DNA of 13,499 nucleotides from JAICNR01 sp035687725 (lineage in GTDB: Bacteria; Gemmatimonadota; Gemmatimonadetes; JACCXV01; JAHWKZ01), in contig DASRVB010000239.1 of NCBI GenBank assembly GCA_035687725.1, forward strand, positions 1-13,499. Direction: 5' to 3'. The notes beneath the pieces are model-generated. The model was not told the origin of the DNA. It ran no database searches and worked only from the letters and a program-made list of their open reading frames with translations. Below, one piece after another: positions 7,597 through 13,499 of the stretch. Each line of letters starts with the position of its first letter. Positions within the stretch are counted from its first letter, which is position 1. Made by a program: the position numbers and the translations under genes.

Positions 7597-9815
7597 GGTG
7601 AGCGGCCGATGGAGAACGTGACGCGGCCGCCGTTCCGCGCGCGGGTACATGCGAGAAAGAGGGGTCCGAGAGGGAGGTCGAGGCCGAGTGCGATCGTCAT
7701 GGCCCCCCGGGCTGCCGGGTCTTCGTCCAGCGAGGGATCCCAGACGTCCCCGGCGTCCACCCAACCACCGGCAACCACAGCGCGGAACGACGGCGGCAGC
7801 TCGGCGACACGCACGAGCCATCCCACGCGCGTGACGGCGAACGCCTCTCCACGGAGCTCTCCGTCCCCCAATCCGCCGAGAGAGCCGAAACCACCAAGGA
7901 GGAATTCCTCGCGGACGGGGAGGCGCTCCGCCGGTGTCGAGCCACCCGCGGCCGCGCGCACGAACAACGTATTGCGACCGCGGCTCCCATAGGCACGCGT
8001 GTCGAGAGACGCCTTTGCCCACGTGCGGTCCGCGCCGAGCTCTTCCCGCGAAGCCCGCGTCGTCAGACCCGCGTACAGACCGCGCCGCGGGATGCCCACG
8101 GCGTCCAGGCGGTCGACGACCACCGAGGCGCGGAGCTCGGCGGTGGTCTCCGCCTCGTCTGGGAATCGAACTTCGAGGCCCGTACTCGAAGGGTCCGCCT
8201 CGGAGCTTTCGCGGCCGGCACGAATGCCGATCCGGAGCTCGCCCGACAGACCGACCGTTCGGCCGACGTCGAGCCCGACGGTCGCACGTCGCGTCTCGTA
8301 CTCCGCATCAGAGACTTGGTCCATGTACACCTTTCGTTCGATCCGGTCTGCACGAACCGACGGCTCCACGAACCAGCGGCCGGCGAAGTCCAGTGGCTGA
8401 CGGAAGACCGTCCCGATGCCCGTTGTCGTGCCGACCTCAGTCTCGATCCGCCATTCGGCGGCTCGCGCCCCGATCCTCGTCCGCACGTAAGCGGCTACCC
8501 CGTCGAAGGTAAGGTGGGGTGGTGCTTCCCGAGCCGAGTCCAGAACGAGGTCGATTCCGGATACCAGCAGATGCGGACCGTGCGGCTTTTCTTGAATATC
8601 CAGGACGAGCTCGGTCGCGTCAGCGGTCGGGGCGAGGTCGTACCCCACGCGCTCGAGCTCACCCATCGCGTGGGCGCGACGGGCCGCGTCCTCACCGAGC
8701 TCCGGCGTGAACGTGTCGAACAGTCGGGGGTCGACACGTGTGAGCGCGATTCTTTCATCGAACCATTTCGGGGCATCGATCCGGACGCCCGACAGGGAAG
8801 TCGGGACTGAAGGTCGGCGTTCGCGAATGCTGGCGCGATATGCGTCGTACGCGGCTTCCGAGAGCGACCATTGCTTCAGCGCGGCGGAACTAGACCGGGC
8901 GGCCGTTTCGCCCAGTTCGATGATTTCATCGGTCCGTCGAAAATCGAAGACGTCGATGTCATCAAGCTTCGGCACGACCCCCACGTCGGCGGATGCGAGC
9001 TGGCGTTCGACCCCTTGAAGGGCGAGTCCGCGAAGGGCCTGTTGCCCGATGTCGACGAGATCCCGTACGTCGCTAGGTTCCAGGAGCTTCGGCGTGACGT
9101 CGACCGCGATTATCACATCGGCGCCCATGTCGCGCGCGAGCTCCACCGGGAGGTCGTCCACCAGGCCGCCGTCTACCAGCAGTCGATCGCCTATCTCGAC
9201 GGGCGTGATCGCAATTTGGATCGCCATGCTCGCGCGCATCGCCTCGACGAGATCACCCTGGCGGAGCACGACCCGTTCGAACCGCCGGATGTCCGTTGCC
9301 ACCGCACTAAAGGGGATCGGAAGTCTGTCGAATTGGTCGACAGAGGCAACGGGCAGGGTTGCACGCCGCAGGAGAAGGCCGAGTTCCTGACCGGCTATGA
9401 GTCCGCGAGGCAAGACGGGCCCCTTGCCGGACAAACCCACCCCGATATCGACCGTGTAGCGATGTTGCCGTGCGCGGTGGTTGAAATCGAGTGCGGAACG
9501 GGGAGGCCGGTCGGATAGAATCGTTTCCCACTCCGCTCCGATAAAGAGAGCGCGCAGGCTGTCGCTGGGAAGCCCCGACGCGTAGAGCCCGCCCACGATT
9601 GCGCCCATGCTGGTGCCCGCGATCAGGTCCACCGGAACCCGCAGCTCCTCGAGGACCTCGAGCACCCCCACGTGCGCCAGGCCGCGCGCGCCGCCGCCGG
9701 ACAGGACCAGCCCGATCGTGGGCCGATCGGTTGGATCCTGGGCGGCTGCGGAGACGTGCGAGAGCGCTATCGCGACGGAAGCGGCCAGGAACGCGATCGA
9801 CCGGCATGGAGTCAC
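7593..9815 (-). CDS. Patatin-like phospholipase with C-terminal Omp85-type beta-barrel (type Vd/PlpD-like), copy 2
   Basis: 740 residues from GTG at 9815, eight bases after the ATP-grasp stop. The signal peptide runs VTPCRSIAFLAASVAIALSH then VSAAAQ, with cleavage likely around 23-25. The patatin domain has GGGARG (40-45), GTSMG with Ser69, and DGG with Asp215, so the catalytic dyad is intact. A POTRA-like segment (about 341-412) and a barrel (about 415-740) with EEFLLGGFGSLGGLGDGEL follow. It is a tandem paralogue of the next gene, collinear over the whole length but clearly diverged, except for a tract near the active site that is identical at DNA level. Differences that may alter activity are SMAIQIAITPVE where copy 1 has SMAIPVVFSPVE, losing the usual Pro, and LGGL in place of the LSGF barrel motif. 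A long upstream extension in this frame is shadow sequence over the ATP-grasp and ligase genes. Confidence 0.88.
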   Translation of the reverse strand: MTPCRSIAFLAASVAIALSHVSAAAQDPTDRPTIGLVLSGGGARGLAHVGVLEVLEELRVPVDLIAGTSMGAIVGGLYASGLPSDSLRALFIGAEWETILSDRPPRSALDFNHRARQHRYTVDIGVGLSGKGPVLPRGLIAGQELGLLLRRATLPVASVDQFDRLPIPFSAVATDIRRFERVVLRQGDLVEAMRASMAIQIAITPVEIGDRLLVDGGLVDDLPVELARDMGADVIIAVDVTPKLLEPSDVRDLVDIGQQALRGLALQGVERQLASADVGVVPKLDDIDVFDFRRTDEIIELGETAARSSSAALKQWSLSEAAYDAYRASIRERRPSVPTSLSGVRIDAPKWFDERIALTRVDPRLFDTFTPELGEDAARRAHAMGELERVGYDLAPTADATELVLDIQEKPHGPHLLVSGIDLVLDSAREAPPHLTFDGVAAYVRTRIGARAAEWRIETEVGTTTGIGTVFRQPLDFAGRWFVEPSVRADRIERKVYMDQVSDAEYETRRATVGLDVGRTVGLSGELRIGIRAGRESSEADPSSTGLEVRFPDEAETTAELRASVVVDRLDAVGIPRRGLYAGLTTRASREELGADRTWAKASLDTRAYGSRGRNTLFVRAAAGGSTPAERLPVREEFLLGGFGSLGGLGDGELRGEAFAVTRVGWLVRVAELPPSFRAVVAGGWVDAGDVWDPSLDEDPAARGAMTIALGLDLPLGPLFLACTRARNGGRVTFSIGRSP
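9601..9695. repeat. 95-base exact direct repeat, copy B (inside patatin copy 2)
   Basis: Partner of 7313-7407, spaced 2288 bases away in the same orientation. It encodes the matching catalytic segment around Ser69 of copy 2. Third codon positions are identical as well, which is not the case elsewhere between the two genes. Confidence 0.95.
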
Positions 9816-9823
9816 GGAGAGGG

Positions 9824-11158
9824 TCAGGCCGCGTCGACGGACGTCGCGCGACGGGGAAGTGCGCCGGCCGCCATCAGAAACTCCCCCTGCAGCTCCTCGA
9901 CCGCCTCCGTCGACCGGCCGAGGCACGCGATCCCCGTCTCTCCGAGTCGGAGCGCACCGACCGAGTAGGGCACGATGCCCTCGCCGCGCGCTGGATCGTA
10001 GAGTAGCGCGCGCGACAGCTCGACGAGCGGGGTGTATCCGTGCGTGCGCACGCGCACGTAGCCTGTCCGGAACGCCGCGGGGGCGGGCGCCTGTCGACGG
10101 TCGGAGAGCGCGGCGAGGCGTCCCAGAAGCGCCAGAGGGTAGGAGGCGCCGTTGATCCGGGGATTGATCTCGGTCAGGAAGTGCTCGCCGTCCCCTCCGC
10201 TTCCCGCATGCTCGACGAAGTCGAACCCGACGCGCCCGGTGAACCCGCTCCCGCGCATCCAGGCGACGACCCTGAGCGAGTCCTCGACCATCCGTGACAG
10301 GCGACGCGCGCGGCAGGGGTGGACGCTGCCCACGTAGACGAGGTTTTCGTCGAGAACCTGCTCGCTCGCCCCCACCTGGCCTGGTGGCGGGAAGTCGGGC
10401 TCGACCAGGACCTCGACGTTGGGCGAGCATCGCGCCTCGAAGAGGGGCTCGACCAGGTAGCGCGTGTTGTCCGTCCGCGCCGCGATCGCCTCGATCATTC
10501 CGTCGACACCCGCGGATCGCGACGTGAAGAGCGACGAGCCGGAAGCCCCGGAGGCGCCGCGGACGATCACGTGGCCGGTGATGGAGGTCCAGCGCCGGAT
10601 CGCTTCGCGGAGCGGCGTCGTATCCGGCGCGCGCCCGTGACCAGCCGGGTCGAGCTGCACGACCTCTCCGGGCGCCACCGAGATGCCCAGCGACACCGCC
10701 AGGGCGCGCGCAGCGATCTTGTCGTGGAGATGCAGGGCAAGGTCGGGGGAGCCGCCTTCCACCCGCACGTCCCGCGAGAGGCGCTCCGCGAGGATACGGC
10801 CCAGGGCGAACGCGTCGGCGGTGGGGAAGAAGGGGCATACGACGAGAGGACCCGAGCCGGACACGCGTCGGACGACCCGGTCGAGCGCATCGGGGTCCCG
10901 GATCAGGCGAGCGGACAAGCCCCTCCCCGGCCGGACGCCCTCGACGACCACGATGTCCTCGCGCCGCGGCCCGAGCTCGAGCGCGTCGAGAAAGTCGAGA
11001 TATGCGGGATCGACGGCCTGCGCGACGCAGACGACGTCGCCATGACCGGCGAGCAACAGCGCCCGCTCGCCCAGGTGCTCGAACTGGGGCATCCTTCGGG
11101 AGACCGTCGGGGCGTCCGGTGCCTCCGAGGGGCTGTGGACGAAAAGCCGGGTCGTCAC
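9824..11158 (-). CDS. ATP-grasp domain protein (probable carboxylate-amine ligase)
   Basis: 444 residues, cytoplasmic, no signal peptide. The N-terminal part (about 1-135) looks like a Rossmann-type pre-ATP-grasp domain. The ATP-grasp fold has Lys147 in LHDKIAARALAVSLGIS, a glycine-rich loop HVIVRGASGASGSSLF (196-211), the hinge RYLVEPLFE (233-241), and the metal/ATP site GFDF (Asp313) plus TEINPRINGASYP, with Glu330, Asn332 and Arg334. Such enzymes make an acyl phosphate and join it to an amine or thiol. It may be closest to the PGM1-like (peptide ligase) branch with a pre-ATP-grasp domain, but I am not sure. GTG at 11158 overlaps the ligase stop (GTGA), and LFVHSPSEAPDAP forms a plausible first strand; ATG at 11092 (MPQFEHLG) would remove 22 residues. 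Its direct coupling to an adenylate-forming ligase suggests that the two act in sequence on one substrate. Substrate unknown. Confidence 0.83.
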   Translation of the reverse strand: MTTRLFVHSPSEAPDAPTVSRRMPQFEHLGERALLLAGHGDVVCVAQAVDPAYLDFLDALELGPRREDIVVVEGVRPGRGLSARLIRDPDALDRVVRRVSGSGPLVVCPFFPTADAFALGRILAERLSRDVRVEGGSPDLALHLHDKIAARALAVSLGISVAPGEVVQLDPAGHGRAPDTTPLREAIRRWTSITGHVIVRGASGASGSSLFTSRSAGVDGMIEAIAARTDNTRYLVEPLFEARCSPNVEVLVEPDFPPPGQVGASEQVLDENLVYVGSVHPCRARRLSRMVEDSLRVVAWMRGSGFTGRVGFDFVEHAGSGGDGEHFLTEINPRINGASYPLALLGRLAALSDRRQAPAPAAFRTGYVRVRTHGYTPLVELSRALLYDPARGEGIVPYSVGALRLGETGIACLGRSTEAVEELQGEFLMAAGALPRRATSVDAA

Positions 11159-12408
11159 GTCCCACCGGAAGGACGTTCGACCAGCGAGACGATTGGCCGC
11201 GACTTTCCTCCGGCGCCGCGGGCGATGCGAGAGACGACGTCGATCTGAAACCGGACACCGGGGCCGAGCACCGGGACGACCGCGTCCGACAGGCGGCGCC
11301 GCTCGTCGTCGGCCAGCGCGATCTGCGGCGCCAGCCGGAGCACGATCCGGTCCGGCGCCTCCTGGAGGAGCTGGTATTGACGCACCCACGGCGCCGCGCG
11401 GATCGTGGGCCCGAGGATGCGATAGGGATGGATCGACCGCCCGTCGGGAAGCTCGAGATAGTCGATCGTCCGCCCGTCGATGCGCGCGAGGGTGGGCAGC
11501 GGCGAGCCGCACGGACACGGCGCCGGGCCGGGAACGACGACATCGCTCAAGCGGTAACGGATGAACGGGGCGACCTGAAACTCCAGCGCGGTGACGACGA
11601 TCTCGCGCGCCCCCTCCGGGGCCGGTCTCTTCGGAGACACGAGCTCGACGATCAGGTCCGGCCGGCCGAGGTGCATGAGCCCGGTCGCACGACAGTCGGA
11701 GGCGAGCAGCCCGACCTCGTGCGTGCCGTAGGCGTTGTGCACGGGCGCTCCGAAGGCCGTCTCGATGCGCCGCCGCGCAGCCGACGTCAGGACCTCTCCC
11801 GATACCCATACGACGCGCGGCCGGATCTCGGCGCGATCGCCATCGGTCATCGAGCCCGCGATCCGGTCGACGACACCGGCGAGGCCGCGGAGGAACGTCG
11901 GCCTGGCTCCGCGCAAGGCGCTGAGGATCTCGGGCGGCTCGAGGGTGCAATCGACGTGGGTCTCCTGCACGAGCTCGAGCCCTGAGAGAGTACCCACGCC
12001 GTCGGGATGGCCGGCGCGGGGGAAGAAGACGGATGCGATCCGGTCGTTCCTGCGGAGCCCGGCGCGGAGGAGATCCGCGAGCCAGCTCCGGGCCCAGAGG
12101 GCCTGCTCGGCGCGGGTGCGGCGGATGATGAGCGGCTCCCCGGAGTAGCCGGACGTCATCGTGGATACGAGCTCGGCGGGATCGTGCCCGGGTGCCGTGA
12201 TCCGCTCCGCCCCCGCGTCGGCCAGGTCGCGCTTCTCGGTGACCGGAATGCGGGCGACGTCCTCGAGGGTCCGGATGTCGGCAGGGCGCACGCCGGCCCG
12301 GTCGAAGCGCTCGCGATAGAACGGCAGGTGAGCGTAGGCGTGGGCGAGCAGCACCCGCAGTCGATCGAGTCGCGGATCCGCCACCGCCTCGGCCCAGCGC
12401 CGTCCCAT
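11155..12408 (-). CDS. PaaK/CapK-like adenylate-forming ligase (phenylacetate-CoA ligase / F390 synthetase family)
   Basis: 417 residues from ATG at 12408. The start LLAHAYAHLPFYRERFDRAG (21-40) is the family hallmark. ANL-superfamily motifs follow: the phosphate loop STMTSGYSGEP (82-92), WVSGEVL (201-207), NAYGTHEVG (225-233), IRYRLSD (283-289), a CPCG pair (Cys298, Cys300), DGRTIDYLELPDG (311-323) for the hinge, and Lys402 in GGKSRPIV as the likely catalytic lysine. The enzyme should activate a carboxylate as an acyl-AMP and pass it to CoA or another acceptor. It is the first gene of the minus-strand block and shares four bases with the ATP-grasp gene. No Shine-Dalgarno precedes the ATG; a TACTTT hexamer only six bases upstream suggests leaderless initiation. 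An arylacetate or heteroaromatic acid substrate would fit the family, but capsule-type CapK roles cannot be excluded. Confidence 0.85.
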   Translation of the reverse strand: MGRRWAEAVADPRLDRLRVLLAHAYAHLPFYRERFDRAGVRPADIRTLEDVARIPVTEKRDLADAGAERITAPGHDPAELVSTMTSGYSGEPLIIRRTRAEQALWARSWLADLLRAGLRRNDRIASVFFPRAGHPDGVGTLSGLELVQETHVDCTLEPPEILSALRGARPTFLRGLAGVVDRIAGSMTDGDRAEIRPRVVWVSGEVLTSAARRRIETAFGAPVHNAYGTHEVGLLASDCRATGLMHLGRPDLIVELVSPKRPAPEGAREIVVTALEFQVAPFIRYRLSDVVVPGPAPCPCGSPLPTLARIDGRTIDYLELPDGRSIHPYRILGPTIRAAPWVRQYQLLQEAPDRIVLRLAPQIALADDERRRLSDAVVPVLGPGVRFQIDVVSRIARGAGGKSRPIVSLVERPSGGT

Positions 12409-12474
12409 TCGTACAAAGTAGTCCCGATCGCGACGGTCGGTGCAAGGCGATCCGGGGGCATTTACCTTGTCTTC
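12409..12474. promoter_or_regulatory. Divergent promoter region between the minus-strand operon and the second hydroxylase
   Basis: This 66-base gap is the only real intergenic space in the window. Each direction has a TANNNT -10-like hexamer very close to the start codon: TACTTT on the minus strand (12415-12420), six bases before ATG 12408, and TACCTT on the plus strand (12463-12468), six bases before ATG 12475. That spacing would put transcription starts at or next to the ATGs, giving leaderless messages. No good -35 box is seen; TTGCAC on the minus strand (12440-12445) is a weak candidate. Neither gene has a usable Shine-Dalgarno, which agrees with leaderless starts. Confidence 0.5.
12424..12440. 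promoter_or_regulatory. Imperfect palindrome, possible operator
   Basis: CCGATCG, a CGA spacer, then CGGTCGG: six of seven bases pair as an inverted repeat. It sits between the two divergent -10-like hexamers, where a regulator could control both directions. In such GC-rich DNA short palindromes are common, so this is only suggestive. Confidence 0.25.
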
Positions 12475-12996
12475 ATGCAGCCAGGGCTGGTACAGCTGAC
12501 GCTCACCGTGAACGAGGAGACGCGCGCCGTCACCGCCCCGCTCCACCATACTCTGCTTGAAGTCCTCCGCGAAGAGCTGGGGCTGACGGGCACCAAGCAC
12601 GGCTGCGAGCTCGGCGAGTGCGGGACATGCACGGTCCTCGTCGACGGCCAGCCGGTCCTTTCGTGCCTCGAGATCCCGGCCGCGCTCGAGGGACGGGAGA
12701 TCACGACGATCGAGGGAATGGAGTCGGCCCTGGGGCTGCATCCGCTGCAGCAGGCGTTCGCGGAGCTGGGCGCAGCCCAGTGCGGATATTGCACTCCCGG
12801 CTTCCTGCTCGCCGGCAAGGCGCTTCTCGACGAGACACCGGCGCCCTCCCGCGTCGAGATCGTCGAGGCCCTGGGCGGGAATCTCTGCCGCTGCACCGGC
12901 TACCTGAAGATCTACGAGGCCGTCGAGCTGGCGGCCGCGCGGCTGCGCGGCGGCTACGCCGATGCCCCGCACGAGGCCCTGTATGGCGAAGCCTGA
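12475..12996 (+). CDS. Second xanthine dehydrogenase family [2Fe-2S] small subunit
   Basis: 173 residues from ATG at 12475 (MQPGLVQLTLTVNEETRAVT) to TGA at 12994-12996. All eight cluster ligands are present: Cys44, Cys49, Cys52 (GCELGECGTCTVLVDG) and Cys64, then Cys103 and Cys106 (AAQCGYCTPGF) and Cys138 and Cys140 (GNLCRCTGY). It is clearly a different protein from the small subunit near 2.5-3.0 kb, with a longer C-terminus. It is divergently oriented from the eight-gene block and overlaps the next gene by 14 bases. The frame is open far upstream antisense to the ligase gene, which I regard as shadow. No Shine-Dalgarno is seen; TACCTT six bases upstream suggests a leaderless start. It serves a molybdenum hydroxylase whose substrate is set by the following large subunit. 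Confidence 0.92.
   Translation: MQPGLVQLTLTVNEETRAVTAPLHHTLLEVLREELGLTGTKHGCELGECGTCTVLVDGQPVLSCLEIPAALEGREITTIEGMESALGLHPLQQAFAELGAAQCGYCTPGFLLAGKALLDETPAPSRVEIVEALGGNLCRCTGYLKIYEAVELAAARLRGGYADAPHEALYGEA
12973..12976 (+). promoter_or_regulatory. Shine-Dalgarno GAGG of the second large subunit
   Basis: GAGG six bases before ATG 12983, inside the end of the small-subunit gene, supporting that start and coupled translation. Confidence 0.6.
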
Positions 12997-13499
12997 TTTG
13001 CGCGTCGTTGGCCGCTCGCTGCCCAAGGTCGATGCGGTCGCCAAGGTCACCGGGCGGACGCGCTTCGCCGACGACCTGTTCCTGCCGCGCATGCTCCACT
13101 GCAAGATCCTGCGCGCGACGACGCCGCACGCCGAGATCCGCTCCATCGACGTCCGCGCGGCGGCCGAGATGCCGGGGGTCGCGGCGGTCCTCGTGGGAAG
13201 CGACCTGCCGATCCCGTACGGGATCCTGCCCGTCAGCCAGGACGAACACACGCTCTGCCTCGACAAGGTCCGGTTCATCGGCGATCCGGTCGCCGCGGTC
13301 GCGGCGATCGACGAGGAGGTCGCCGAGCGGGCCTGCCGTGCGATCGTCGTCGACTACGCCGAGCTGGATCCCGTCGCATCGATCGACGACGCGCTGGACG
13401 CCGAGGACCCGCGCATCCATCTCTACGGCGACGGGCACAACGTCCACAAGGCAGTGGCGATGGAGTTCGGCGACGTCGATGCCGCGCTGGCGGAGGCGG
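12983..13499 (+). CDS. Second xanthine dehydrogenase family large subunit (N-terminal part; runs off the window)
   Basis: 172 codons are visible from ATG at 12983, with GAGG at 12973-12976 six bases upstream; no stop before the window end. The start VVGRSLPKVDAVAKVTGRTR and FADDLFLPRMLHCKIL, then GVAAVLVGSDLPIPYGILPV and VRFIGDPVAAVAAIDEE, are the a/b hammerhead domain of xanthine dehydrogenase, 4-hydroxybenzoyl-CoA reductase and related enzymes. The molybdenum site lies downstream, so substrate cannot be judged here. The YGILPVSQDEH segment recalls 4-hydroxybenzoyl-CoA reductase alpha subunits, but that resemblance is weak evidence. The gene order is S-L, unlike L-S-M in the other set; an FAD subunit may follow outside the window. 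Confidence 0.9.
   Translation, partial: MAKPDLRVVGRSLPKVDAVAKVTGRTRFADDLFLPRMLHCKILRATTPHAEIRSIDVRAAAEMPGVAAVLVGSDLPIPYGILPVSQDEHTLCLDKVRFIGDPVAAVAAIDEEVAERACRAIVVDYAELDPVASIDDALDAEDPRIHLYGDGHNVHKAVAMEFGDVDAALAEA

Noticed and set aside
6148..7992. Long plus-strand open frame (614 codons) opposite the patatin genes
   Set aside because: It spans the junction of two well-supported minus-strand genes and encodes low-complexity Arg/Asp/Glu-rich sequence; it is a shadow.
9816..11543. N-terminal extension of the patatin copy 2 frame upstream of 9815
   Set aside because: The extra 576 residues overlap the ATP-grasp and ligase genes and show no domain; the signal peptide beginning at 9815 marks the real start.
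11159..12445. N-terminal extension of the ATP-grasp frame across the ligase gene
   Set aside because: The residues are Arg/Pro/Ala-rich noise, while the ligase frame carries all ANL motifs. A ligase/ATP-grasp fusion was considered, but the frames differ and each gene has its own stop.
12007..12474. N-terminal extension of the second small subunit
   Set aside because: It lies antisense to the ligase gene and lacks family similarity; the family begins at MQPGLVQLTL.
12409..13278. Upstream continuation of the minus-strand ligase frame opposite the second hydroxylase
   Set aside because: It is antisense to two well-conserved hydroxylase genes and reads as low-complexity sequence; the family start LLAHAYAHLPFY lies just after ATG 12408.

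Overview
The window is very GC-rich bacterial DNA, coding almost from end to end. Third positions are strongly G/C and long antisense shadow frames are common. Two genes encode secreted patatins fused to Omp85-type outer-membrane barrels, so the host is a diderm (Gram-negative type) bacterium. An uncultivated high-GC lineage such as Candidatus Eisenbacteria or Gemmatimonadota would fit, but I cannot place it from sequence alone. I see no tRNA, rRNA, CRISPR array, insertion sequence or phage gene.

Layout. (1) At the left edge is the 3' part of a VOC/glyoxalase-like gene on the + strand, broken by a frameshift. (2) From 12408 down to 354 runs one block of eight minus-strand genes with gaps of at most 14 bases. 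In transcription order they are: a PaaK/CapK-like adenylate-forming ligase, an ATP-grasp ligase, two tandem patatin/beta-barrel (type Vd-like) proteins, the large, small and medium subunits of a xanthine dehydrogenase-family enzyme, and a DUF6986 (citrate lyase/aldolase-like) protein. Four junctions can be read as GTGA overlaps, where a GTG start shares bases with the upstream TGA stop. (3) A 66-base divergent intergenic region separates this block from a second molybdenum hydroxylase on the + strand: a [2Fe-2S] small subunit, then a large subunit that runs off the window.

How they may work together. The L-S-M subunits make a complete electron path (Mo-pterin site, two [2Fe-2S] clusters, FAD). 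The large subunit keeps the purine-type active-site Glu, Arg and Glu, so oxidation of xanthine or hypoxanthine is the simplest reading, with DUF6986 possibly handling a downstream carbon fragment. The ligase plus ATP-grasp pair looks like a carboxylate-activation and amide-forming module. The patatins are predicted surface or secreted lipid hydrolases. Why these modules share one apparent transcript is not explained by any pathway I recognise. This mixed operon, and a 95-base perfectly identical tract between the otherwise diverged patatin copies, are the most notable points.
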